From NCBI GenBank assembly GCA_035551995.1, contig DASZME010000058.1, positions 1 through 64,000 of the forward strand: 64,000 bases of DNA, in the 5' to 3' direction. The notes below the pieces were generated by a model that made no database searches, had not been told where the DNA came from, and saw nothing but the letters and a program-made list of their open reading frames with translations. The stretch is from RYN-428 sp035551995. Lineage in GTDB: Bacteria; Planctomycetota; Phycisphaerae; Tepidisphaerales; Tepidisphaeraceae. Shown piece after piece: positions 23,815 to 33,448 of the stretch (position 1 is the stretch's first letter; each line of letters begins with the position of its first letter). The translations under genes and the position numbers were made by a program.

Positions 23815-24306
23815 TCACCCCCACTCCCCGCCCGGCGGTTCATGCGGCTGCCTTGCCTTGCGCAGCAGGTCGATCAGCGTTTTCACCTCGGCCGATTCCA
23901 AATGTCCAAGCTGAATCTGCGCGCACGCCAAAACTTCTTCGGCGATTTTATCGAGCAGGTCGACACCCGCCTTGGTGATGCCGATGTTCACGACGCGCCG
24001 ATTTCCCGCCGGCCGTTCGCGATCGACCAACCCGCGCTCGTGGAGCTTATCGAGCAGGCGCGTGATGTCCGGCGCGCGCGAGACGAGTCGCGAAGCCACA
24101 TACAGCGTCGGCGCCTTCGCCGGCCGGACCGCGCGGAGCAATCGCAAGGCATTGTATTGTTGGGCCGTGAGATCGTGGCGGCTGAATAACTGATCTTCGA
24201 TTTGACGCAGGCGATCATACGTCCGCCAGAGATTGAGGAACGCTTCCTGCTGCGGAGAATCAAAGCGGCGTTCGCCGTGATGCGGGTCAGGCTCGGGCGT
24301 GGGCAT
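23815..24306 (-). CDS. MarR-family transcriptional regulator
   Basis: A 163-residue protein with the MarR winged helix at about residues 45-115: DLTAQQYNALRLLRAV, then TLYVASRLVSRAPDITRLLDKLHERGLVDRERPAGNRRVVNIGITKAG, i.e. recognition helix and the wing with the D-R...R-R pattern. The flanking helices form the dimer interface. It lies 39 bases downstream of the nucleotide-sugar dehydrogenase gene in the same direction, so the two may share a transcript. The ligand is unknown. Confidence 0.93.
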   Translation of the reverse strand: MPTPEPDPHHGERRFDSPQQEAFLNLWRTYDRLRQIEDQLFSRHDLTAQQYNALRLLRAVRPAKAPTLYVASRLVSRAPDITRLLDKLHERGLVDRERPAGNRRVVNIGITKAGVDLLDKIAEEVLACAQIQLGHLESAEVKTLIDLLRKARQPHEPPGGEWG

Positions 24307-24345
24307 CGATAGAAGATAGCGGATGGATCGGAGGATTGCACCGTC

Positions 24346-25692
24346 TCAAGCCGGCACGATGTGGGCGCGCGGACCTTGCACGTTTTGCAGCGCATTGCGC
24401 GTATCGACCACCAGTTGCGAATGGTCCGCGATCAGTTGCCAGTCGTAGGCGGCATGATGGGTACAGACCAGCGCGCAATCGTAGGATCGCAGCATCTCGG
24501 CCGACAGCGGAATGCTCCGCATTTCGAGGTCGTAATTCCGCATTTTGTGAGTGGCGGGGACATGCGGGTCGTTGTAATCGACGATGCCGCCGAGCTCGCG
24601 AATTTTTTCGATCAGCTCAAAGCTCGGGCTCTCGCGCACGTCGTCAACATCGGGCTTGTACGCCAATCCAAGGATGAGAAACCGGCTCCCCCTGACCGGC
24701 TTGCCCCGTTCGTTGAGCGCGAGCAGAACGCGCTGCACGACATAGGCCGGCATGGCGCGATTCACTTCGCCGGCCAGCTCGATGAAACGCGTCGGCAGAC
24801 CAATTTCCCTCGCCTTCCAGGTGAGGTAATACGGGTCGATCGGGATGCAGTGCCCACCGAGGCCGGGGCCGGGGTAGAAGGCCTGAAAGCCGAACGGCTT
24901 GGTGCTGGCGGCGGCGATCACTTCCCACACGTCGATATGCATCGCGGTCAGAACGGTCTTCATCTCGTTGACCAACGCGATGTTCACGGCTCGATAGACG
25001 TTCTCCAGGATCTTCGCCGCCTCGGCCACTTCGGCGCTAGAGACGGGGATCACTTCGTGAATCGCTTTTCGATAAAGAGCGACGGCGATTTTTCCGGAAA
25101 TGGCGTCGATTCCGCCGACGAGCTTGGGGATCGTTTGCGTGCGGTGATCTTTGCGGCCGGGGTCCTCGCGCTCGGGAGAATAGGCGACGAAAAAATCCGT
25201 GCCGCTCCGCAAACCCGACGCCGCCAAACGCGGCAGCATCACGTCGCGCGTGGTGCCGGGATACGTAGTCGATTCCAGCACGACAAGTTGCCCCGGGCGC
25301 AGAGCCGCCGCGATGTCGTCGGCGGTTTTCGCGACGTAGCTCAGGTCCGGCTCGAGATGCGTCCCCAGCGGCGTGGGGACACAACTGATCACCGCGTCGG
25401 GCTCCCGAAGGCGGGCGAAATCCGCCGTGACGTCAAACCGCCCGGCGTCCAGCATGTTCGCGACCATTTCTCCGCCGAGGTGCTTCAGATAGTTTTCCCC
25501 GCGAAGAAGTTTGGCGATCTTCCGCTCGTCCAGATCAAACCCCAGCACGCGGAATCCTGCCGCGTGAAACGCCTGCAACAGCGGAAGGCCCACATAGCCC
25601 AGCCCAATGACGCCGATGACCGCCGAACGATCCTCAATGTGAGCCATCAGCGCGGCGACATGATCCGTTTGCTTCTCGTTATCGTTTTCCAC
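24346..25692 (-). CDS. Nucleotide-sugar (UDP-HexNAc-type) dehydrogenase
   Basis: A dehydrogenase of about 448 residues in the UDP-glucose/GDP-mannose dehydrogenase superfamily, most like WbpA/WecC-type enzymes. The NAD-binding GVIGLGYVGLPL is near the N-terminus, followed by the VPTPLG segment, ESTTYPGTT, the catalytic-helix region SSAEVAEAAKILENVYRAVNIALVNEM, and the active-site Cys in PGPGLGGHCIPIDPYYL. The C-terminal domain has GLAYKPDVDDVRESPS. It makes a uronic-acid nucleotide for surface polysaccharide. I prefer the GTG at 25692 because the family normally has about 25 residues before the glycine loop; an ATG at 25647 is the alternative. Confidence 0.92.
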   Translation of the reverse strand: MENDNEKQTDHVAALMAHIEDRSAVIGVIGLGYVGLPLLQAFHAAGFRVLGFDLDERKIAKLLRGENYLKHLGGEMVANMLDAGRFDVTADFARLREPDAVISCVPTPLGTHLEPDLSYVAKTADDIAAALRPGQLVVLESTTYPGTTRDVMLPRLAASGLRSGTDFFVAYSPEREDPGRKDHRTQTIPKLVGGIDAISGKIAVALYRKAIHEVIPVSSAEVAEAAKILENVYRAVNIALVNEMKTVLTAMHIDVWEVIAAASTKPFGFQAFYPGPGLGGHCIPIDPYYLTWKAREIGLPTRFIELAGEVNRAMPAYVVQRVLLALNERGKPVRGSRFLILGLAYKPDVDDVRESPSFELIEKIRELGGIVDYNDPHVPATHKMRNYDLEMRSIPLSAEMLRSYDCALVCTHHAAYDWQLIADHSQLVVDTRNALQNVQGPRAHIVPA

Positions 25693-25861
25693 GCGCCAGA
25701 TCGTACAACGCCGGCGCGCTCGATCCAATTTCACGGCTCGCTCAAACGGGGCTCGGCCGCTTGGCGCGGGACGCTCGGGGGCGCCACGCTGTTGATGTTC
25801 GCCCGCGATCGCAGTACGAATAGGACCGGTGCGAATCGACAAACGCGCGAGGAATTATCCC

Positions 25862-26278
25862 ATGGCCCAGGCAGTCGTCGTCACGCTCGAAAAAGATCTG
25901 CCGACCTTTTCGACGGCATACGCAAAATCCGGAACCGGAAAAGCGTTGGCGCGCGAGGCGGATCGGCTCGATACCGCCGCCCGCGCGTGCAAGACGCCGC
26001 AATTGACGGCGATGCTCTCCGAGAGCCAGTCGGCCCTGATCGCGCAGCTTCAGGAAGAGGGTTTTGATCCATCGAAGATGCGATTGCCGCCGGAGCAATG
26101 GTTCCCCGCCGCCCAGGGGCTTGTGACCGTTCGCGCTTTGATCGAACACGTGACGGCCAATCTCAACAACTTTAAGCAACCCAACCCGATCCTGCGCGAT
26201 CTCAAGGCGGTCGAGACCCTCCTTGCCGCCGCCGAATCGGCTGGGATTCAATTCCACTTCACGAAAAGCAGCCTGTGA
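25862..26278 (+). CDS. Hypothetical helical protein
   Basis: A 138-residue protein, mostly helical, without a recognised family. The ATG at 25862 is chosen because GAGGA lies 8 bases upstream; the frame opens further upstream at 25829. The C-terminal half (VTVRALIEHVTANLNNFKQPNPILRDLKAVETLLAAAE) looks like a helical bundle. It is divergent from the nucleotide-sugar dehydrogenase gene. No signal peptide is evident. Confidence 0.7.
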   Translation: MAQAVVVTLEKDLPTFSTAYAKSGTGKALAREADRLDTAARACKTPQLTAMLSESQSALIAQLQEEGFDPSKMRLPPEQWFPAAQGLVTVRALIEHVTANLNNFKQPNPILRDLKAVETLLAAAESAGIQFHFTKSSL

Positions 26279-26388
26279 TCGTCACGCCTGCTTGCTTCAT
26301 GATGCGACCGGTCACGTTCACTTGTTTCCTGACGGCAAGCGTCGTTGTCGAAATCATGCGGTGGATCGACGGGCGCCGGCCGCGCCGA

Positions 26389-28047
26389 TCAATCGTCTTT
26401 GGATTTGCCCGAGACGCGGCTTAGCCAGAGCACGCGGGTGGCGAGGAAGGCGGCGACGCCGTAACCCGCCGCGCCCAGGACGGATATGCCGTGGATGGTC
26501 GGCGGAATTTCGTGGACCCACAACAGCGCCGACGCAAGCAGCAGCGCGCTGGTGCATAAGCCGTAGACCATTCGGTTAATGGATGTTTCGAGCGGCGGGT
26601 GCTTGATGCGGACGGCGAAGTTTCCGGATTGCAGTTGTTCGAGAAGATTGCTGACGCCGCGTGGCGTCGAGGCGGCCAATAGTTCCCAATCCCGGCGAAC
26701 GCGCTTCGCCTTGCGCAACCACATCTCCGGCGAAAACTGGCGGAGCAGAAACTGGCGGCGAAACGGTTCCAGTAATTCCGCCAGGCTGAAATTGGCGTTC
26801 AGCCCCTTCCCGGTTCCCTCGAGAACGATCAGGCACTTGATCAGCATGGAAAGACGGCTCGGCATAAACAGGTTGTATTCGTGCATGATGCGCGTGACGG
26901 CGGTAAGGGCGCCGGCGACTTCGAATTGACCGACCGCCTGCGTTCCGTACTGTCCGAAGACTTCCATCAGGTCGGCGCTGAGACCCCCGTGGTCGAGGTT
27001 GGCCGGGGCTTTGCAAACGTCGGCGATCACCTCGGCAAGCCGCCGCGGGTCGCGGTCTCCCGCCGCCAGAAGAATCTCCACGATTCGATCGCGCAGCTCC
27101 TCGTCGATGCGCCCGACCATTCCGCCGTCCAGAATTCCCACGCGCCCCTTGGCCATCACGACGATATTTCCCGGATGCGGGTCGGCGTGGTAGAACCCGT
27201 CGCGAAAAATCATCTGGACAAAAACGCCCGCGCCCTGCCGGGCCACCGCCGGGCAATCGATCTTTTTTTCGCGCAGCTCGGCGGCGTTTCCCAAATTGAT
27301 TCCCTTGAGCAACTGCATCGTCAGTACGCGGCCGGTGCTCAACTCGGGATAGGGGCGGGGGAAGGCGACCATCGGATTGTCGGCGAAGCTCCGGCGAAAT
27401 TGCTGAAGGTTGCGAAGCTCGCGGCGGAAATCCAGCTCACGCATCAGCGTCTGGCGAACCTCGCGCACCACCGCCACCGGGTCATACCGCTTGAGTTCTT
27501 CCGTTCGATCGGCCAGGGCGGCGAGGCTCGACAAGATGTGCAGATCGCGCCGGATGGTGGTCTCGATGCCGGGGTGCTGTACCTTGACGACGACCGATCG
27601 GCCGTTGGCGAGTTTGGCGCGGTGGACCTGCCCGATGGAAGCCGACGCCATCGCCGCCGGCTCGAATTCGACAAAACACTCGGCGATCGGGCGAGCCAGT
27701 TCCTTTTCGATGGTCGCGACGACGACCTCCGGCGCGTCGGCCGGCGTTGCGGTCTGCAAGTGCGATAACTCATGGGCGATTTCCGGACCCACCAGATCGG
27801 GTCGGGTGCCGAGGATCTGTCCGAGCTTGATGAACGTCGTGCCCAGGTCCGTCAGCGCCATCCGAATGCGAACGGCGAACGCCTGGTCGGTGAGGGTCTC
27901 GCCGGAGTGGCTGGTGAGCAGGCGCCGGGCCGGTTCCCACTCGGTCCCCTTCAGCCATTCCGCCAGCCCGTATTTGATCAACACCCGGGCCACTTCATAA
28001 GCGCGGGCGACATCTCCCGGGATTTGGGCGGCGGATTGGAGGTGCAT
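26389..28047 (-). CDS. ubiB: UbiB/ABC1-family atypical kinase
   Basis: A 552-residue member of the UbiB (ADCK) family. Signature elements are the KxGQ motif in FIKLGQILGTRPD, the Ala-rich loop ASIGQVHRA, the VVKVQHPG lysine strand, the HADPHPGN catalytic loop and the LDGGMVG metal-binding segment. Two C-terminal transmembrane helices (about 490-545) anchor it. UbiB proteins support quinone biosynthesis and lipid-related processes. The ATG at 28047 is preferred; the longer frame to 28407 overlaps the phasin-like gene. It lies 17 bases downstream of that gene and is probably cotranscribed. Confidence 0.93.
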   Translation of the reverse strand: MHLQSAAQIPGDVARAYEVARVLIKYGLAEWLKGTEWEPARRLLTSHSGETLTDQAFAVRIRMALTDLGTTFIKLGQILGTRPDLVGPEIAHELSHLQTATPADAPEVVVATIEKELARPIAECFVEFEPAAMASASIGQVHRAKLANGRSVVVKVQHPGIETTIRRDLHILSSLAALADRTEELKRYDPVAVVREVRQTLMRELDFRRELRNLQQFRRSFADNPMVAFPRPYPELSTGRVLTMQLLKGINLGNAAELREKKIDCPAVARQGAGVFVQMIFRDGFYHADPHPGNIVVMAKGRVGILDGGMVGRIDEELRDRIVEILLAAGDRDPRRLAEVIADVCKAPANLDHGGLSADLMEVFGQYGTQAVGQFEVAGALTAVTRIMHEYNLFMPSRLSMLIKCLIVLEGTGKGLNANFSLAELLEPFRRQFLLRQFSPEMWLRKAKRVRRDWELLAASTPRGVSNLLEQLQSGNFAVRIKHPPLETSINRMVYGLCTSALLLASALLWVHEIPPTIHGISVLGAAGYGVAAFLATRVLWLSRVSGKSKDD

Positions 28048-28064
28048 GGCGCGTCGATGGTTCG

Positions 28065-28391
28065 CTAGCGTCGAGCGGCCTTCCTGGCGCCGCCGCTCGA
28101 GCGGCTTTTTTTGGCGGGCTTCTTCGCGGGCTCCGGTTTTTTCAGATGGTCGGCGACGTTCATCAGGTTCAGGTTCGTCAGCGCCTTGTGGACCGCCGTA
28201 TCGATTTTCTTTTCGAGGGCTTTTTGCGCCTGCGTCGCTCGCCGGTGAAGATCCTTGACCAGTTTTCGCCCCTCTTCCTCCGAGAGTTTGGATTGGCCGA
28301 CGATATCCTCGGCTGTTTTCTGGATTGCATCCTTCGTCAGGCTCGCCAGACCGAGGCCGCAAAGGAGGGCCTTGCTGATTAAGTCGCTCAT
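28065..28391 (-). CDS. Phasin-like / polyhydroxyalkanoate regulator-like protein
   Basis: A 108-residue protein: an N-terminal hydrophobic stretch (SKALLCGLGLASLTKDAIQ), a long amphipathic helix with a coiled-coil pattern (SEEEGRKLVKDLHRRATQAQKALEKKID) and a Lys/Ala/Pro-rich basic tail. This architecture matches short phasin-related proteins that precede ubiB in many bacteria. The basic tail could bind nucleic acid. The function is not established. Confidence 0.65.
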   Translation of the reverse strand: MSDLISKALLCGLGLASLTKDAIQKTAEDIVGQSKLSEEEGRKLVKDLHRRATQAQKALEKKIDTAVHKALTNLNLMNVADHLKKPEPAKKPAKKSRSSGGARKAARR

Positions 28392-28486
28392 TGGACGTTC
28401 CTTTCAAGTACGATGGAGACGCACGTCATCACCGGTCATTGTATCATCGATGAACGCCGAACGAGTAATTTCGACTGTTTGAGTCG

Positions 28487-28678
28487 TTATGACTCATCGT
28501 CCGCGCTCAGCACCGGCGACTGCTTCACAAATCGCGTTGAAGGATATCGTTTTGGCATGATTTCCGAATGCCGGAGCTCGACCTTGCGCTTCACGGGGAG
28601 TTTGAGATCCCTTAACTTCACGCGCACTCGACTTGCAGCTGGGCGGCTGAATCCCACGAGACCAAACCAGCGCGACAT
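28487..28678 (-). CDS. Possible small basic protein coupled to DUF1552 gene
   Basis: A 63-residue basic frame whose ATG shares its A with the stop codon of the DUF1552 gene (TGATG at 28680-28676). That overlap is the main support. The sequence is Arg/Lys-rich (RVRVKLRDLKLPVKRKVELRHSE) and has no known match. It may be a chance frame. The 270-base gap it occupies holds nothing else that I recognise. Confidence 0.3.
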   Translation of the reverse strand: MSRWFGLVGFSRPAASRVRVKLRDLKLPVKRKVELRHSEIMPKRYPSTRFVKQSPVLSADDES

Positions 28679-29997
28679 CAGATATCGCTCAACGGCTCTT
28701 TCGAATCGCCAAATGTTTCCAGCCGAACTCCGGCCTTGTTCATCAGCGACAGATACAAGCTGCACATCTTCCGATTCGGCTTGTTCAGATAATCCATCAC
28801 CCGGCCGGTCTTGATCTGTCCTCCGCCGCCGCCGAGCATGACTACGGGCAACTGTTGATTGTTGTGATTTCCGGTCATCATGCTGGAGAGAAAAAGGACC
28901 ATCGAATTATCCAAAAGCGTGCGCTCTCCTTCCTGAACCGAATCCATCTTTTTTGTCAGATAGGCCAACTGCTCGGTGAAGAACTGATTGACCCGCAACC
29001 AGTCTGCGCCGTCGGAGTGGGAGAGCAGATGGTGGATCATGTAGTCGATCTTCAGATTCGGGAAGCGCAGCGAGGAGTGGTCGTTATTGAGCTTAAGCGT
29101 GGCGACGCGCGTGGTGTCGGTGCGGAAAGCCAGCACCAGGATGTCGCACATGAGCCGCATGTGCTGGTCGATGTCCTGCGGAATCCCGTCGGCGGGCCGG
29201 GGTATATCGGGCTTTTCCAGCGTGGGACGCCAGCCTTGCAGCCGGCGATCCTTTCCGGCCTGATCGATCCGCTGTTCCACCTCGCGGACCGAGGAGAGAT
29301 ATTCGTCGAGCCGCTGTTTGTCCGATTGGCTTACTTTGCCGCGAATTCCGTTGGCCTCGCTCATGACGGCGTCGAGCACGCTCTTGTCGGCCTGGCCGAC
29401 CTGATCGCGGAAAAGGCGGTCGAACGCCAGCGCGGGATATAATTCCAGCGGCGTGGGAGTGGAGGCCGAGCTCCATGAGATATGGGAGCTGTAGATCATC
29501 GAGTAATTTTTGTGGAGTGCCGCGATCGACTGTTCGCATCCGAGCACGAGGCTTGAGACCTTGGTTTGATCGCGCAGGCGCTGGGCGAGAAGCTGATCCA
29601 CGCTCACGCCGGAGCGTATTTCTCCGCCGCTGGCGAGGTGGGCGCCGGTGAGGAGATTGCCGGTTTGGCAGCTGTGAATTCCGCCGATCAGCGCTTCCTG
29701 ATTATAGAGGCCGCGAATAAAGAGCATTTTTTCGCGCATGGGGTGGAGCGGCTGGAGGACCTTGCCGACTTCCATTTCCTTGCCTTCGCCGCGCGCCCAC
29801 CATTCCTTGCTATGAAATCCGTTGCCCGAAAACAGGCAGGCGAATCGCACCGGCGGCGAGGATGCGCCCGCGGCGCCGCCGGTCTTCTCATCGCCCCACA
29901 CCCGAATCGATTCGAGCCATGGAAGCGCCATCGTGACGCCGACGCCGTGCAGAAACGCCCGGCGAGACAGCGGATAAAACGCAGGTTTAGCGGTCAT
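28678..29997 (-). CDS. DUF1552 family protein, Tat-type signal
   Basis: A 439-residue exported protein of the DUF1552 family, related to DUF1501. The N-terminus has a twin-arginine signal (LSRRAFLHGVGVTMALPWLES, i.e. RR near residue 12). Family hallmarks are RFACLFSGNGFHSKEWW, SGVSVDQLLAQRL, YLSSVREVEQRI, a RMLCDILVLAFRTDTTRVAT-like segment, and HHLLSHSDGADWLRVNQFF. It follows the DUF1592-type cytochrome gene by 27 bases, the usual partner in this phylum. The biochemical role is unknown; the pair is probably cell-surface or periplasmic. Confidence 0.93.
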   Translation of the reverse strand: MTAKPAFYPLSRRAFLHGVGVTMALPWLESIRVWGDEKTGGAAGASSPPVRFACLFSGNGFHSKEWWARGEGKEMEVGKVLQPLHPMREKMLFIRGLYNQEALIGGIHSCQTGNLLTGAHLASGGEIRSGVSVDQLLAQRLRDQTKVSSLVLGCEQSIAALHKNYSMIYSSHISWSSASTPTPLELYPALAFDRLFRDQVGQADKSVLDAVMSEANGIRGKVSQSDKQRLDEYLSSVREVEQRIDQAGKDRRLQGWRPTLEKPDIPRPADGIPQDIDQHMRLMCDILVLAFRTDTTRVATLKLNNDHSSLRFPNLKIDYMIHHLLSHSDGADWLRVNQFFTEQLAYLTKKMDSVQEGERTLLDNSMVLFLSSMMTGNHNNQQLPVVMLGGGGGQIKTGRVMDYLNKPNRKMCSLYLSLMNKAGVRLETFGDSKEPLSDI

Positions 29998-30024
29998 GGC
30001 TTGTGCTCCTTCATTTCACGCAAA

Positions 30025-33000
30025 TCATTCGCCTTCGACGAACGTACTTCCTCGGATCATCCGGAACTGGCGGCTGCCGACGATCGTCAGCACGGCCGCC
30101 GACAGCGTGCCGTCCCGTTTATTCAGCGCCGCCGCCATCTCGTCCACGAGCGACTGATCCGACAGCGTCACCGACCGGTCAAGCGCATATCCGAGAAGCC
30201 GTCGGCAGAACAGTCGAACGATCACGTCCTTCTTCTTCGTCAGCAGGTAATTCCGAAGGCCGTCGATTCCCTCAAACTCCGTCCCGTCCTTCATCGTCGC
30301 TCGGCAGTCGATCGGCAAACTGCTCGATTCCTTACTGCGCAGACGACCGATGGCGTCGTATCGCTCGAAGGAGAATCCGATCGGATCGATCCGAACATGA
30401 CAGACGGCACACGATTCGACGCTGACATGCTTCTCGACCAATTGGCGCATGGTCAGACCGTCGGTCGAGCCTTCGGTTTCGGGAAGGCGCGGCACGTCCG
30501 GGGGCGGACGCGGAAGTTTTTCGCCGAGCAGCGTCTCGACGACCCAGTTGCCTCTGAGAACAGGACTCGTTCTCGCCGCGCCGGCCTGTTTCGCCTGAAC
30601 GCTGCCCAACCCGAGAATTCCGCCGCGCCCGTACTTTTTCACCCCTTCGACTTTGCGCCATTGCGGGCCCCGGACGCCGGGGATGTCGTAATGCCTGGCA
30701 AGCGTCTGGTTCAGATAGGTGTAATCGGCGTCGAGAATGTCCCGCACCGGCCGATCCTGCTGGAATAAATCCTGAAAGAAAAGAATCGATTCTTCATACA
30801 TGGCCGATCGCAGGTTTTGATCGAACCCGGGATAAAGCGTTTCGCTTTTTTCCTTGAATTCGTCGAAGCCGCGAACGTGAATCCATTGAGCGCCGAACTC
30901 GATGGCCAGCGCCCGCACGCGATCGTCTTTCAGCATGCGCCGGGCCTGCTCGGCCAGGACGGCGGGTTCATGCAGCCGGCCGGCGGCGGCGAGCGCGCGA
31001 AGCTCCTCGTCCGGCACGCTCGACCACAAAAAGAGGCTGAGACGGGTCGCAAGTTCCCAATCGTTGATCGTCCCGGCTTCCTTCCCGGCCGGCGCCTGTT
31101 CGACATGCAACAGAAACGAGGGGGCCACCAAAACGCGAGACAAAACCGCTCGCAGCGCGTCTTCGCTGGAGCCGCCTTTCGCACGGAACGCGGCATACAG
31201 CGCTTCGATCTCCCGTCTCTCCCCGCCGTCAAGCGGCCGACGATAAGCACGCGACGCAAACGCCTCCACAGCCTCCAACTGCTTTGGAACGGCCGCCTCA
31301 AGATCGCTTAGAAAATCGTCCGCCCGTTTTCGAAACACCGCCCGCTGCGATTCAAAATACTTCAGCAGTTCCCCCGGCTGGTCCTGCGTCACGAAGCCGA
31401 TAAACAGCGGAAGATATCGGTTCTCCGCCACCGGTTGCTGCGTGATGAAACGATGCTCCTCCCAAAGGCGATCGATCTCGCGGCGCTGAGCATCGTCCAG
31501 AAACAGCCGAATCAGTTCGCCGTCCTCCCGGTGATACATCTTGAGGCAAACGATCTCATCGACCGGAATCACCGCGGGGAAGCATATGAAAAGCGGGAAC
31601 GCCTCGCGAAATCGCTCAAGTCCGGAAAGCAACTGTTTTCCGGCCGCCCCCGCGGGCGACGCGACCATCGGAATTGCTGCGTTCCAATCGGAATTTTTGT
31701 CCGGCGGCGTGGTCCGTACCTCAAACCGTGCGACGCGATCTCCTGCATCGCCGGCAAGTTTGCCTTCGACGACAAATTCATGATCCCGAAAAATCGCCGC
31801 CGGCAGGCGGATCTCGATAATCGAATTCGCCGGCGCCGACAGACTGGCGGCGTCGATCGAATTCCCCGCCGCGTCAACGCCAAAACGCTTGATGTCCAGG
31901 CCGTACCTTGTGTCGCTCGCGGGCGCGGCCGAAGCGGTGTCGCCGTCGGGCTTCCCCGTATGCCCGTCATCCGATGAGGGAGGCTTTTGGTAGTCGCGAA
32001 GAAGCAGGGCCGGCTTTTGTCGCGCTTCGAGTCGTGGCTTACTCCAAATGACATTGCCCCCCTTCGCCCCGGGAAAAATTTCCCGCGTGCACAGATATAA
32101 CGTGACGTCTTGCGCGGGAGCGGGCTTGAGGGTCAGACGCACGGTTTGGGCGTCGGCGACGGCCGCGTCGTTCGGTTGCTGCCGTATGACGTTTCCGTAT
32201 CGATAGCTGCCGATGGGGGTAATCTTCCAGGCTTTCCCCTGAAAGGCGGCGATTTTGGCCGCCAGCGCGCCGCTCTCCTTTTCGCTCGATCCTCGCCAAC
32301 TGGATCGGATTAATTCCAGCGGGAACGAGTGATCCTCGGCGGTGAGCGTGTTCCAAAGATGGCGAAGAAATTTCGGATTGAGTTTTTCCTGCCCGGCCAC
32401 GTCGTCGATCGTTATTTTTCCGCTCAGCAGCGCGTCGCGGCGCCGGAGCGTGGCCGCCAGATAAGGCTGGAGCGGAAGCTTTCCGTCGGCGGTGAACTGG
32501 GCATAAAAATGTCGAAGTTTGGCCACGCTTTCGTTCGACCAATCGCGTCGCGTGTTGTTCGGCGAAAACCGAAATCCGTCCGGAAGAAACACCGCGTGCG
32601 ACGCGATTTCCTTCGCCGACAGCAGATACTTGTTCAACAACGTCGGCGACATGTCCGACAGCGCCTCGGCGGCGTTGGTGAACCCTTCGCCGGCCGCCCC
32701 ATCCGCCGGGAACTCGCGCGCCGGACGGGAATCGATTCCGGTCAGGTCGCGGATGATGTAGTCATACTCGGCGTTGCTGAGCCGTCGCATCGGCGTAAAT
32801 CCCGGATCACCCGCCCGCGCCATTGCCTCGCGATCCAGAAACCCGCGGACCCACGCGATCAGCCGGGCGCGCTCGGCGTCGGTCGGCTGCGGCTTTTTCT
32901 TTGGCGGCATCTCCGCCGACTCAAGCTGCTCAACCATCGCCTGCCACGGCTTCACGTCCCGGCGAATTAAAGCCGGCGTGGCAAATCGCTCAAGATCAAG

Positions 33001-33174
33001 GCTTCCCTTATGCTTCTCGGCGGAATGGCATCCCAGGCAGTACTGGTGGATTCTCGGTTGTACCCACGATGCGTACTCGGCGTCGATAGGGTTGGACGCC
33101 CCGGCCGCAACCGCCGCGTTTACATTCCCCGTCAGAAACAAGATCACGATGACGATCCACGCGCGCGCCGTCAT
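30025..33174 (-). CDS. Planctomycete cytochrome protein with DUF1587/1595/1592/1588/1585 domains
   Basis: A protein of about 1049 residues. From the ATG at 33174 it has a signal peptide, then a PSCyt1-type haem site YCLGCHSAEKHKGSLDLE. DUF1587 follows (RRLSNAEYDYIIRDLTGID), then a carbohydrate-binding-like middle, DUF1595 (ASRAYRRPLDGGERREIEALY), DUF1592 (APSFLLHVEQ ... RLSLFLWSSVPDEELRALA ... ILDADYTYLNQTLARHYDI), DUF1588 (GILGLGSVQAKQAGAARTSPVLRGNWV; second haem-like CAVCHVRIDPIGF) and DUF1585 at the C-terminus. It is cotranscribed with the DUF1552 gene. Electron transfer coupled to polymer breakdown has been suggested for such proteins, but remains inference. Confidence 0.93.
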   Translation of the reverse strand: MTARAWIVIVILFLTGNVNAAVAAGASNPIDAEYASWVQPRIHQYCLGCHSAEKHKGSLDLERFATPALIRRDVKPWQAMVEQLESAEMPPKKKPQPTDAERARLIAWVRGFLDREAMARAGDPGFTPMRRLSNAEYDYIIRDLTGIDSRPAREFPADGAAGEGFTNAAEALSDMSPTLLNKYLLSAKEIASHAVFLPDGFRFSPNNTRRDWSNESVAKLRHFYAQFTADGKLPLQPYLAATLRRRDALLSGKITIDDVAGQEKLNPKFLRHLWNTLTAEDHSFPLELIRSSWRGSSEKESGALAAKIAAFQGKAWKITPIGSYRYGNVIRQQPNDAAVADAQTVRLTLKPAPAQDVTLYLCTREIFPGAKGGNVIWSKPRLEARQKPALLLRDYQKPPSSDDGHTGKPDGDTASAAPASDTRYGLDIKRFGVDAAGNSIDAASLSAPANSIIEIRLPAAIFRDHEFVVEGKLAGDAGDRVARFEVRTTPPDKNSDWNAAIPMVASPAGAAGKQLLSGLERFREAFPLFICFPAVIPVDEIVCLKMYHREDGELIRLFLDDAQRREIDRLWEEHRFITQQPVAENRYLPLFIGFVTQDQPGELLKYFESQRAVFRKRADDFLSDLEAAVPKQLEAVEAFASRAYRRPLDGGERREIEALYAAFRAKGGSSEDALRAVLSRVLVAPSFLLHVEQAPAGKEAGTINDWELATRLSLFLWSSVPDEELRALAAAGRLHEPAVLAEQARRMLKDDRVRALAIEFGAQWIHVRGFDEFKEKSETLYPGFDQNLRSAMYEESILFFQDLFQQDRPVRDILDADYTYLNQTLARHYDIPGVRGPQWRKVEGVKKYGRGGILGLGSVQAKQAGAARTSPVLRGNWVVETLLGEKLPRPPPDVPRLPETEGSTDGLTMRQLVEKHVSVESCAVCHVRIDPIGFSFERYDAIGRLRSKESSSLPIDCRATMKDGTEFEGIDGLRNYLLTKKKDVIVRLFCRRLLGYALDRSVTLSDQSLVDEMAAALNKRDGTLSAAVLTIVGSRQFRMIRGSTFVEGE

Positions 33175-33448
33175 CAGGTAAACGACCGAATCGCCTGGAA
33201 CGATATTGCCGTGGTGGCGGGCGCGCGGCCCGCCGTCGGCGCTTCGTTGAAAGGACTTGGGAATTATCATTGTCGCCATTCACTCGAACTACTTTCCAAT
33301 CGGTCGATCGTTGGCGATCGCGTCCACGTTCCCTGGCGACGAGCGACGAAATCAACGGCAATTCTCGCGGGGAAATGCGAACATCATTCGTTGTGTAAAA
33401 CGCCCACGCGCGGCGACAATCCCAAAGGTTTTTTTCGAGGACGCGTAG

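Noticed and set aside
24361..26067. Long plus-strand frame of 568 codons
   Set aside because: Antisense to the nucleotide-sugar dehydrogenase, whose motifs are unmistakable; the frame has no recognisable domain.
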